Assembly: GCA_020064725.1 (NCBI GenBank)
Contig: JAGTWJ010000017.1
Location: 2,046,001 to 2,110,000 of the forward strand
DNA: 64,000 nt
Direction: 5' to 3'
DNA from: Drechslerella dactyloides
Taxonomy: Eukaryota > Ascomycota > Orbiliomycetes > Orbiliales > Orbiliaceae
Shown: piece after piece, positions 33,717 through 44,796 of the stretch
How positions within the stretch are numbered: position 1 is the stretch's first letter
How the letters are laid out: the number at the start of each line of letters is the position of its first letter
Translations under genes and position numbers: made by a program
The notes under the pieces: generated by a model
What the model was told of the DNA's origin: nothing
Databases searched by the model: none
What the model saw: only the letters and a program-made list of their open reading frames with translations

Positions 33717-36700
33717 TGTTGCTGCTGCTGTTGATGGTCACGCAAGCTCGGCGGTGGAGGAAGGATTTCTGCCAGTGTTGGAATCTTGATGGTAGGGCCT
33801 TCCGCACCTGCAGCCTTTGGAATTCTTCCGATTGCGAATGTTCCAAGGCGTTGTCGTCGGCCGGGACTTGGGTTCGTATTTGGCTCGGGTGTGACTGGGG
33901 GTGACATGATGGGCGTCGTTATAGTTTGGACTGGCGCAGTTGCATTGACCGGCTTCTGGGCGGATGCTCCGTTGTTCTCATCATTAACGTAATCTTCTTC
34001 GTCGGTGTATTCATCGCTTTCGTCATTGTCATCATCAGCTGCCTGAGCAATATTTTCTTGCTGGGCCTTCTCCACAAGCTCCTGAATGTTACGAGTTGGA
34101 AGCTGGGCTGGCGATGGCCTGGTGGAGTTCCTTAGAGGCGATTCCAGCTTGGACAAAACACTAGATGGCGATGCCGTAAGAGCAGAGACAGGGCTAGTAT
34201 TCTGAAGTTCCTGGAGCTTTGAGAGTTTAGAAGATTGAGTGGGAGTCGAGGATGTGACTGAAATTTTTGGCTTGAGTTCCGCAGGGATTGGCAATCCTGG
34301 TGGGGGCCTGATAAGACCTCTGGAAGCAGTACCACTGACTCCGGGGGCCGATTGAGACACTGGGAGCGCAGGACTGTTCAAGTTAACAGCAGTGACAGGA
34401 GATGGTGTCCTTGATGCTATCAAACGAGATATGACTGGAGGGTCCGGCAGGAGGATAGACTCGACGCGTTGCTTTGGTGCAGCCACACGTGCTACTTCCG
34501 ATGCTGACTTCTTAATTGGAGGGCTATGGACGTCCCGAATATAGCCACCAGAGTTTTCGTTGCCAAATTTAACTTCCTGCGCCAGAACTGGAGACTGGGG
34601 GGCCGTTTTGGACGGAAGAGTCTTTGAGGATTTGGAGCTGTCCTTGGAGACGTCAGGTGCTGACTGCGACCTTGAAAATATATTCCAGCGTCTCGTTGGT
34701 TGTGGAATTGACCCGACTGGTGGGGGAGCTAGCTTCTTGGCAGGGTGTGCCTTGAGTTTAGACTCCTTATCGTCAGACTTCATGGAAAGAACTGATTTGG
34801 CCGATTTCCCCTGCAAAATTCTCGAAACAGGAGTTGTGATTATTGCAGTGGTTGGCGACTCTCCACTTGGCCTCGATTTGGAGGAAGTGTCGATTGTAAC
34901 TGATGGCCGTCTTTGGTTGGTTACATTTGTACCAAAATCGAATTTATCAAACTCGTTGGCCGCTTTCCTCGGAGCATCCAGACTTGCGTCTCTGCTGCTG
35001 ACACCCTGACTACTATCAGCCCTCGGAAGATCAAGGCTGTTCTTTTGGCTCTCTCCCTTGATAGAGGGCCTTGGTAGGGAACTCGAAGCACTTTGTGAGC
35101 TCCCGGTCCTTGTCATATCGACGCTACCAGGCTGTCTAACGACACCTCCCTTCATGACCACGGGTTCAAGGCGACTTGCCAAAAAGTCATCCATATTGGC
35201 ACCTTTCATAGCGTTCGCTCCTGCGACTCTGCCCCAGCTACCAGGCGGGGTTGGAGTGGCGCTTTGAACTTTCGGAGGGGCTGTTGGGATTGAGCTGCCA
35301 CTGGAACTTCTTGTACGAGTTGGCTTGATGAATTGAGAGTACCCTTCATGTCCAGTCCCAGCTGCTGGGCCTCGCTTTTGCGCCACCGTCTTTTCTTTCT
35401 CGGTTGCAGTTGCGGCAGGCGCTGGAATTGACTTTGTACGTGCCCGGCTGAAGAGGCTTGGCCTCGAAGGTGGTGAAATTATAGCCCCCACGCCCTTGTC
35501 GATTGAACCCTTACGCTCATCCTTCTTCAGCTTACGCGGCGAGCCATCCGAAGCCTTCGTTGGGTGTGAGTTACCGGAGGACGATGGCGTCGAAGAGAAT
35601 CCATGAACAACGGTAGCTCCCTTGGCAGATGTTGGTGTAGAGACACGCGTTGCTTTAGGTTGACCGGGGACCGACGTTGAAACAAGGTTTACTGAGGAGT
35701 TGGATCCATTGGCATTGCCAAAAGGTGCTCCGGAACGGTGAGGCACGGAGGATGATGTAACAATCTTCATTTTCGGTCCTCTTGTCTTGCTGTCTTTGGT
35801 TGCCACGATGCCGCTTTGGATGACTGGGACCTCTGAGGCAAACCCTGCAAGGTCATCTGATGGTCCATCTCGAGCCGGTCGCGAAGGTGGAAGTCTCAGC
35901 GAAGACGACGAAGAGGATGCAACCGGAATCGGTATTGGCGATGCTGATGTAGAGAAATAACCAGCAGGTGGCGCAGAGGCCTCACCAGGAGAGCGCACAT
36001 TAGATGAATCGCAAGAAGACTGTCGAGAATGGCTTGTGCGGCCGATCTGTGGTTGCGACGCCGATGTAGTGAGATCTTTGGAGGACTTGCGAAAGTGAAA
36101 ACCCGCAAATCCGACGCTTAGGGATGACTTAGAAGGAAGCAAATCCTTCGAGGTCTTCCGAGAATGCTTTGAAGGCTGTGCCAATTTGGAAGTGTCCGAA
36201 TTGGACCTCGTCTTTGGGACTGCTAGGGACGTGGTGTTGGAATTCGGGATTAATGAGCTCCTAGATGGTAGCTTTATCTGCTTTGCTTGATCCGAAGAGG
36301 TTCCTGCACTCTCCTTGCCTTTGATAGCTAAGGCCATTCCAAGCTTGTCAGTGGCAGCTGTGACACCGGCGTATTTTGATATCAATGGCCTGGTTGGACT
36401 CGAGGTTCGCACCCGTTGGACGGGAGGAGAGAAGCCAGGAGATTGAAATAAAGAAGGGTTTGTAGAGGACGAAGTGGGTGTAGAGTTATAACTGAACATA
36501 CCAGGGGATCCACAGTTTGCAGTAGAGGGACTACTGTTGTAGTTCTCTGCTGCAGCGGCTGGTATTGTGAGTGGAGGGGGTATGGCTCCAGTCCTCGGTG
36601 CAGTTATTTGGGAATCGATACCCGAAACGGATAATCGAGTTGAGGTGCCTGACGACTGGCTACCGCTACCAGATCTAGCCCGTTGCATTGCACTAGATGC

Positions 36701-37483
36701 AGGTACACTAGGCAAACCCGGCGGGGGCGCGATCGTCCTTGCTATGTGGCGCCCACTAGGGCCAGATACACTCCTTGACCCATATGTATATGATGTGGGC
36801 GGCATCGAAACACCAAAGACAGAGGTACTCTGTCCATATCCGCGGTCCATATGGGACGTAGACGTCGAAGTCGTAAAGCTAGCAGAAGAAGCATTGGTAC
36901 TTGTGGTAGAGCCTGTCCGCATCGCGATTTTCGAGTCCGGTGCCTGCACAGATACCTTTCTTCGGATGACATTTTTCGTCCGCTTTTCCGTGGCTGAAGA
37001 CGAGTTCGCTGAAGAGGGTGGGTTTGAGGGCGGTAGAGGGTGGCTGGCGGCTTCGGTCACCGTTGCCTTTGAGGCGCTGGATTTCAGGGCCGGCGGTTGG
37101 CAGGAGGATGGTGACTCTGTTGCTGGTGGTGGAGACGGGGTTCTTGGAATCGGCGAAGGGGTGGAAGGGGATGCAACTGCTGCGGACGATGCTAGAGAGG
37201 GTGTGATGGGCAGAAGAATCTTACTCCCGGCATGCCTTCTCTCCCTACCATCATGAACTCCATAGAAACTTGGAGAGGGCACTCTTGAGCCGCGTACTCT
37301 GGCCGAAGCAATCGAAGGACCAGCGGCTGGGGAGGAGAAACCTGGTGGAGGAGCCAAACGAGTTTGAGCTTCTAACGCTGCCTTCTTTGCCCTAGCCCGT
37401 GCCGCAAAAGACTGTCCCGAACCCGAGTATGTCGGTATGTGCGATGTTGAGGCCAAGGCCTCAGAGGAGTATGAATTCGACAT
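31874..37483 (-). CDS. Giant disordered protein with C-terminal SAM-methyltransferase-like domain
   Basis: One uninterrupted exon of 1869 residues from the first ATG (37483, MSNSYSSEALAS). Residues 1 to about 1550 are Ser/Pro/Thr-rich and predicted disordered, with many S/T-P and RxxS sites, a 22-residue glutamine run (plus-strand 33668-33733) and acidic patches (DDDNDESDEYTDEEDY). Residues about 1570-1800 look like a class I methyltransferase: GKRILVIDGLGNDDWSF as the SAM-binding strand, FTVVTFRFLP as a middle strand and MRVLKPGGHLELSVLDIDMV as the post-I/III motif. A Gly/Asn/His-rich loop of about 30 residues interrupts the core. The glycine-rich motif I is weak (DGLGND instead of DxGxGxG), so catalysis is uncertain. 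The C-terminus is WYNKCFENLG..NFRMLISFAKK. The large disordered arm suggests a scaffold or regulatory role, which is inference. Confidence 0.8.
33668..33733 (-). repeat. CAG/CAA triplet tract encoding polyglutamine
   Basis: Sixty-six bases of CTG/TTG on the plus strand read as 22 consecutive Gln codons in the giant methyltransferase-like gene. The longest pure CAG block is ten codons. Such tracts vary in length between strains. Confidence 0.9.
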
Positions 37484-40400
37484 TAGGGAGGAGTACAACT
37501 AGGTAATTCGATTTGTCTTCGAGTATCTCTGTATATACTTCTACGTATATACTAACTTGTCGGTATCGGTTATCTCGCAACTCGAATCCTCGGAAATTCT
37601 GACGAATAATGCATTCCAGCGTCTGCTCAGGAACACATGTGGTGAATGTTAAGAAGATATGAGTGAACTATGGTATCGGATTGCTATAGAAATCAAATTG
37701 TGTTAGTGATACTCCTTCAGTTCTAACTCTGAATGTAAGGCACGGCAGCGCATGGCGATTCGCAACAATGCAAGGTTATATTAAGGCAACATTGATACGG
37801 CTTATTGCATGAGGGAAATTTTAGACGGAGGCTCCTCAGGTGGATTATGGGGGATCGAATGTGACGTCTTGACCGAGAGCCACGGAAGACTCAGAGGTGG
37901 CCCGTGACGTTGCCGCAACTTCAATTGGCTACGAAACTCGATCTCTGATTTCAGGACTTCCTCATACCCGTCAAGGTGTCGCAATTGAGGAGGCTGAACA
38001 AGGGCTGGTACCGGATCTTATAACGGCGGGAGTGGATAGCACCACCGGATCTCGGTGGGCCACTTGCGGGGGGAAATGAAGTTGTTTTGCAGAGGCGCTT
38101 AACTCAGATCTCGAAACAGTCAAAAACGTACCAGGATCAGGATACGGAAAGGGTATCTCTGGGACTTGAACGACAATCAAACACGGATTTTCGCTTCGTG
38201 TGTCTTGTTCGAAATCAACAAGAAGTTTCTGATTTCTTTTTAGATAATATTCGGCTCCAGAGACGTTAAGCCGATGATAATTAGAAACGTTGTCGGGAGG
38301 CTGCGAGGATCTGATCTTGAACCGAGCGAAGCGCAAAGGCGGTCAGAGGCAAATGGGCGGCAAACAAGATTGCAAGAAATATTCGGGGCAGGCTTCCAAA
38401 TAAAACAAGCCGTTTCGTCGTGTTGCTTGAGCGCAGTGTCGTCTGATCGAAAATATGTCGATATAGAAGGATCGAGGGAAGCTATGCGAAGGTGGATATC
38501 GGGGCGTAGGTCGTGTAAGTAAAAGGGAGAACTGTCTTTCGAAGAGGGGGAATTGGGTCGTCGTTGTCGTCGATGGCGGCGCAAGGTACGGCAGCACGGC
38601 CAGTACTATATTATTGTCTCGGTGCCTGTGGAATTCACTAACCCGTTTTGATGGCGGCGCACTGGTAACTGGGATCCGGAGATACCTGGGCGTCGAAAAG
38701 GCGACTGGCAAACAAATCTGCAGTTTCAACCGGGAACTCGATCAGAATGTGAGCATCGGAGTTTTTTTTTTTTCTTGAAGAGTAGAGCAGAAACAAAACA
38801 TAGCAAATACCGCGACCTAGCGACGGGTATATGAAGCCTCCGCGGATGCAAAATTGTATCCGCGTTGGATCGATGGATACATGAGCCTGTGTGAGTCCCT
38901 GCTAGGATATCCTTTCCTGGCAAAATCGGGTTCTCTCGCGAATCCGGCTAGCCAGTTGACAGCGCATGAAGGCCATCGGTCGCACCTGCGCAGTTTTCCC
39001 AACTTCATGCGGGTGCGAGCAGCTTCGCCTCAGCTGGTGCCGACCACTTCCTCCATATTACCCCCCAGTCTGAACAGATCTCCACCAGGGCGCGCCTTCC
39101 CTGCTGCTCCACCCTTGCCCGCGATTGTGGTGCTTTCGCCGAGGGCCGCTCCAAAAATAAGCCAGCAAATGCCTACTCTGGAAACTTTGTCGGTTGCCTC
39201 AGCTTTACGCGTGGCCAGCAAGGCAAATCGCAGCAAGGCAAACCGCCTTTGCATATCCCGGGTGCCCCGAACAGCGACTCGGGCGTTGACCTTTGACACA
39301 TCACCGCTCATTAGTTAGGATCTCTTCGCGCACGACCACATTTCCCGCTGCTCAGACGTGAACTAAAAATTTTTTTATTCCCATGGTAGTATATGAGCGG
39401 GACGTTTGGGCCTCTGATTTTTCCGGCCTGGCGATGTGGATGCCTCGGTGGAACAGAGAAAACGTTGAAAGCCCACCGTTACTCGTTCCGCCCAAGCGCC
39501 AACTAGCAGCGAAAGAGGAGCAGTTAACGTTCCGCTCAAGATCCCTTTTATGAACAGGCATTTGCAAACGTGACGAAAGCCTTTGATTGGTCGGGGATTT
39601 GAGATGGCTGCAAGCTGTCTCAGATGATAGGCTCTCGATTTTTCGAACGGCTGGCGAATGACAGGAGTGGTGTCCAGAGGCCGCACCCTCCTGTCCCCAC
39701 CTTTCGAGCGCGAACTGCAAGCCAAGTCCACGGGCCTTCTCCTTCTCGACGTTCCGTCGAGACGGTACCGAAGTCTTGTCTCCAACTTGAATAAAAATTA
39801 ATAGCCCGAAACGGAAATATTTCTGAGGGTTTTACGCGTTAATCCCCGATATAGAGGGCGCGCCAACGCTGCCATGGGTATTGTCGATATTGTGATCCGG
39901 AAACAGACGAGATGAAACATACGAATCCATGTCTGCGCTTCTGACTTCACGAACCAGACCGTGTCATCCCACGAAACCTGCCATCTGCGAGGCGTGTAAG
40001 TTTCGCACCTTGTTGGCGATTCGTGATATTCCCGCTTCTATGGAAAGGCGTTTTAAGATTCGAGACGCGGCTCTGGTTCCGAGTCCTTTCCGACCCCCGT
40101 CATTAGCACGCGATCCGGAAGACGGGATAACCCAAGTACGGTAAATCGCTTCCCGGGGTACGATACGACTTGCCTGATGAGCTGGGAACTGCACATTCGA
40201 TGGGCATCCTCGGTGGCATCTCGCATCGCATATCAAAATTAAGAGCTCTCCAGCATGCAGATTGTCATGTGTGCGGCCAAATACTGGAGACCCCATGATC
40301 AACCCTCCGTTCGGTTATTCGCCGGCGACATCCTCCCCACACATCCCAGCTTTTCGGAGTCTCCGGTTGACATCATTCTGCTGGGCGAGGATCGGAGCAA

Positions 40401-40718
40401 GGCCTGGAAACTGGCGGGCAATAGGCATGAGTGAAGTGTGTGGCGGTTCATCGGATGAGTTGGCAATCCGGTTAAGCCTCATTCATTCTGCGTGGCTGTG
40501 CCCGCAAATTTTCCAGGCGGGCAGGATGTGTTGTCGTGTTGCGTGTGGTCGTGTCCGATTGGTCTTGGCGGCTTCCTTCTGGCGACGCGCGCTTCGGCGC
40601 TGCCGTTTGGACGTTCATGCAACCGTCCATCGTATTCACTCATTCAACCGCCCACTCTATTGCCATCCTAACAGCAGCCTGACAGGAATCAACTCCTGTG
40701 TCGCATCATCCTGCCAGC
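37484..40718. promoter_or_regulatory. 3.2-kb region between divergent genes
   Basis: Upstream of both the methyltransferase-like gene (minus) and the Tho1-like gene (plus). All frames are short and mutually overlapping. It must contain two promoters; no regulator site or repeat stands out beyond a T-run at 38762-38771. Confidence 0.45.
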
Positions 40719-41534
40719 ATGACGGATTACAGCAAGCTCAAGGTCGCTGACCTAAAAGAGCTATTGGGCAAGCGAGGCCTCTCGCAATCGGGGAAGAAAG
40801 AAGACCTCATCTCGCGTCTGACTGCTGATGATGCCGAAAAAGCTAGCCCAGCGAAAGCAGGTACGAGCGACTCTGGCGCGCAATCTATATCCGAGCTAAC
40901 TTTGACTTCTATAGAGAAACCTGTCGAACCAAGCTCCGAACTATCAGCTGCCCCAGCCGCTCCGGCTACCGCCGATCTAACCGTCGACGAGGCAAAGGAT
41001 TCCGGGAACACCGCGGCATCTGCAGCCTCCGTTGCCCCCGTAGGAACTGCTGCTCCCGCCGAGGGAGAAAAGAAGAAATTCACCTTCAAGCGCTTAGCCG
41101 ATGAATTTGAAACACCTGCAACGGAGGCGCCAGCAGATAAACCTACCGTGCAAGCCGACGATGCCAAACCTGTCGAGCCGGCCGAATCCTTCTCCGCCGG
41201 GCTGGCTTCGACAAACACTGATTCGGAGCTTGAGAAGCGCAAAAAGAGAGCCGCTCGATTCGGTGTACCCGTCACTGAGTCTATCAAGCTCATGGAGCGT
41301 GCAAAGAGATTCGGGGCTGATGGCGACGGCTCTGATAGCAAGGGAATCAAAGAACTCGACGAGGCGCTGGGCGAAAATCGTGGCAAGAAACGGGCGCCCG
41401 AAACTCGTATTCAAAACGAACCTCTAAAAAAGAGCAAGGATAACCCAAAGCCAGCTGCCACTGCGAAAGGCGTCCTGAGCGACCCCGACGAGAAGGCGAA
41501 GGCTGAAGCAAGAGCCAAACGTTTCGGAGGATAG
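40719..41534 (+). CDS. tho1: SAP-domain mRNA-export protein, Tho1/SARNP-like
   Basis: Starts at ATG 40719. Read through it gives 271 residues. An in-frame 54-bp intron at 40861-40914 (GTACGA, GCTAAC branch, CTATAG acceptor) is likely, and its removal gives 253 residues. Residues 3-37, YSKLKVADLKELLGKRGLSQ followed by SGKKEDLISRL, form a SAP domain for DNA/RNA binding. An Ala/Pro/Glu-rich linker follows. The conserved C-terminal half has the repeated motif KRAARFGVP, ERAKRFG and the terminal EARAKRFGG, the hallmark of Tho1/SARNP (CIP29) proteins. These bind nascent mRNA, contact the Sub2/UAP56 helicase and support TREX-dependent export in the nucleus. There are basic stretches (EKRKKRAAR, GKKRAPE, PLKKSK). 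Identification is strong by architecture; partner binding is inferred. Confidence 0.9.
   Translation: MTDYSKLKVADLKELLGKRGLSQSGKKEDLISRLTADDAEKASPAKAGTSDSGAQSISELTLTSIEKPVEPSSELSAAPAAPATADLTVDEAKDSGNTAASAASVAPVGTAAPAEGEKKKFTFKRLADEFETPATEAPADKPTVQADDAKPVEPAESFSAGLASTNTDSELEKRKKRAARFGVPVTESIKLMERAKRFGADGDGSDSKGIKELDEALGENRGKKRAPETRIQNEPLKKSKDNPKPAATAKGVLSDPDEKAKAEARAKRFGG
40861..40914 (+). other. Probable 54-bp intron, a multiple of three, in the tho1-like gene
   Basis: GTACGA donor, CCGAGCTAAC branch site 14 bases before the CTATAG acceptor, and the same length as the 54-bp intron at 223-276. Because it is 3n and has no stop, both spliced and retained forms are translatable; retention adds 18 residues (GTSDSGAQSISELTLTSI). 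Confidence 0.65.
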
Positions 41535-44500
41535 GTGACTCGAAGCGCGGCTTAGCCTTCTCAGTCCCTTCTGCCTCAGCTACTATGGGCATCTTGTAGA
41601 TCTCCCTCTCACATCTAATTCTAACTCAAGGCCCAGCCTTGAAATTCTTCAAGGGACTATAGCCTCCATAATCCTGGGCAGAACACGCCCTATTCAGTAC
41701 GCTTGATGTTGCCCATGTCTATTGGTAACGAAGCTTTCCCATGCTTTTATTTCCTATATTGTTTCTCTTCCTCTAGGTCGGTTCCAGTTGCTATGGAGTT
41801 GATGGAAGCATCACAGGCTATACTGTACTATAATTCGCTTATCTGAACAGATGATAGAACTTGATATCCAAGTATTCAGGGAATATTCGATTTGCAGCGC
41901 CTCGGAGATGATATAGGCGATGGATATAGAAATCACGAAGCGCCTGAACATAGCTGCAAGTCCAGCATTCAGACCACGAGGAATGTTCTACCCCGCGAGT
42001 CTGTCCACTGTACGCGGCGAACGAAGAAATGACTCTCTACGGATGTTTGATGTGATTAATCAAGTGACTGACCCGGTCCTACTGAGATAAATCTTCGTCA
42101 CATATGTACATAGAAATATCATAACCAGTAACCATGATAGCAACCCGTCTCTCAAGTTGTCTACAAACAGTACTTGCTGGTGCAGGCTAGCTCGTCGAAT
42201 GATATATTATAAGGAATTTTCAGGCAATGTTACCGCAGGGCCGCACGCGACGTACCACTGGATTGGTCTCGTACACCGAACCTTTACTTGCCACAAACGA
42301 CGCCGAAAGAATGCATGCCACAGCACCATGAACTCACATATGGCAAGGCGAAGTCACATTGTTATCGCGTGCGTGATGCCGTCAAGATCAAGATGCGTTG
42401 GTCGGCCAGCTAGTCTTAGCTTCGTCCTCGCGGATGCCGGATGACATCACTGTGACAGTTTATAAACCGCACATCGTCCGCGTTTCGCCCAACAACCCAT
42501 CTTCGATTAATTCACCCTGCTATGCATCTGGTATATGCGATCTCGCGATCAGCTTTTCAAACGAGTACAACTAGACACCTAAGACAAGGCAACCTTCCGG
42601 GTCTTCTCGAATCATTCTGCGAAACCGGCCCAGACTATAAACTTTTTATCTGAGCGCATGCCCCAAGTTTCTTGAATGAACCCCTGTTAAAGCAGGGCTG
42701 AACGACGCAATCGCAGCGGATATCCCAGGAGGGCCTGATTTGAGGATTGTGTCGGCCTAGATGTGCGCCCACAAGCTCGCCGGCTTGCCGCATATGACGC
42801 GCAATGTCGTTCTAGTCGTTGAAATAAGCGTAAGCATGATCCTTCCACGTCAGGGTCTGGACGTTGGCTTAAAATTTTGCGAAATAGGATCTGTGTAAGA
42901 TGCGAATGCGAAGATTCCCATCTTCTTGAATGGAGGACCGGATGCTCCCGTGAGCCTCTCAACTCGCGTGCGACAATGGCGTTGGGTATGCAACCCAAAT
43001 GAGAGATCTAGACCAGAAATTCCCGAAATCTAAAAAAAAGGCTCCTGCCGAATGATACGTTACTGATGTCTACAAGGAAGTCAAATTTAGATATCATCCC
43101 TCGCATATGCATCGCATAAGTATTGCATTGCATGCATTGCAGCGGTCAGACCCGGCTATCCAGAGCAGAGCGGCGCCTCTCAACGCGACCCTGATTTGCG
43201 GTGCAATCCTCGGGCGATTGGAAAAGTCTGCCGACCAATCAAGCAGGAATCTGCACATGGCTTTTGAGCAGGATATCAGAAGCTATTCCCAGCCGTGAGC
43301 ATGACGAACGAGGCGGGCCCAATGCGCCCATGCTTCCCAGTCACATTCGCGTCCACTGCCCAGCAGGTTTTTTTCGGAAACAATCGAATGTTTGCCACCG
43401 AACTGGCAAGTTTGAGGCCCGCGCGAAACTAAGGCCTCGCAAAGCTCCGGCACTAAGGGCTCGGGTTGCACTTGTGCCTAGCTGGAACCGGCAACAGCCC
43501 TGCTCGCAAAAAGCAACACGAAGGTGCCAGAATCCAGGCCGGCCGGTCCCTCAGCTCTGCGCGCTTCCTGAGTACAGAGTGGAATGGTAAGGAAGTCATC
43601 CAGGCCTCCTATCGCAGATGTCTCATTTCGTTAAAGAAAAAACTGGAAATCGACGTAGGCAAGCAAGCTAACCGTCCCGATAGCAAGAAATACGTCAAGT
43701 ATATCTCCGTAGGCAGGGCGTCGCACCTCCTGCAGCACGGCGCACCCGCTCGTGCGCCTGTAGCGAAAGTGGCATGCCAATCGATCCGCTGGTAGAAGCA
43801 ATCAAGATCCGGCTGCTGGAAGTGATTATGTCAGTTGCCACGCCCTAGGCGGCTTACAGACACATACCACGTGGATTAAGATGCGCCAATTCAATATCCA
43901 GTCCTATGCGTGCCAGCAGACTAAGGATGGATAGACGACTACGTACTAGAACTGAGGTCTTTCGCCTCCCTGAGTCCCGCCACACTTGCGATCTCCAGAG
44001 CCTTCAGCCACCGGCACTACGTCTTCTTTTGCTAGACAGGGCTACCATCCTGCAGCTAGGTCACACTTCGGCATGAGGCTAGCAGCTTGCGGAAATCAAA
44101 CTTGGCTAAACAGCTTTTTTGTGTAAAGTTTTCCGGCCGGGGACTTGGGTCGCCCAATAAAGGGTCCTACCCACGGTTCCACGCATTCACTAATTCTGGC
44201 TACCGTTGCTTCAAGCGACAGGTCGGTGGCGGCGCTCGGGCAAGACCATTGGTGAAGTGCGTATAAATCCGACACTTCCTTCATATGTATACTGACACTT
44301 GCTCATGTGTACCCGAGCCCGGAGTTTCCTTGTAGGAATTCGCTTGTCAACGCCCCCTCTCGTCATAGAGCCACGTCGCTGCGAGTCAACCTGAATCTGC
44401 AGTCGAACGAGGAGTCAGCTAGCCTTCGGTCTGATTGGGTGGATTGAGACTTCCAGCATCCCCCGTCACGCTCTTGGAGGAATTTGCTTAACAGAACAGA

Positions 44501-44796
44501 GAGAGAAAAAAGAAAGAAGAAAAATCTAGTATTGCCTTGGCCCTTATAGATATAGATGAAAGGAACTCGTGTATAGGGAAGGATGTTTGAGTGCGCCCTA
44601 AATATTTCCACCCTGTTAACTCTGTCCAATAGAAAAACCCTAAAGAGAAGGCACCCCTTGGGATTTTAAAGACTTCAGATATTGGAGCTGAAGACTCGTA
44701 TCTCAACCTTTTCTTATACCGATCTTCTCCCCAAGTACTGGAAGCTGATCATCAGGCGAGATTTTAGCAAGTTTGGCTCTGAGTGGCACCACAGTA
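41535..44796. other. 3.3-kb intergenic region
   Basis: Only short random frames. It contains the tho1-like 3' flank and, at the right end, the upstream region of the RRM gene with a purine-rich stretch around 44500-44525. No repeats or RNA genes recognised. Confidence 0.5.

Noticed and set aside
33383..33904. Plus-strand frame with a poly-leucine run
   Set aside because: The leucine run is the CTG complement of the polyglutamine tract, not a membrane segment.
36567..37256. 229-codon plus-strand frame
   Set aside because: It is antisense to the Ser/Pro-rich coding region of the giant methyltransferase-like gene; its Gly/Val/Glu richness mirrors that codon use.
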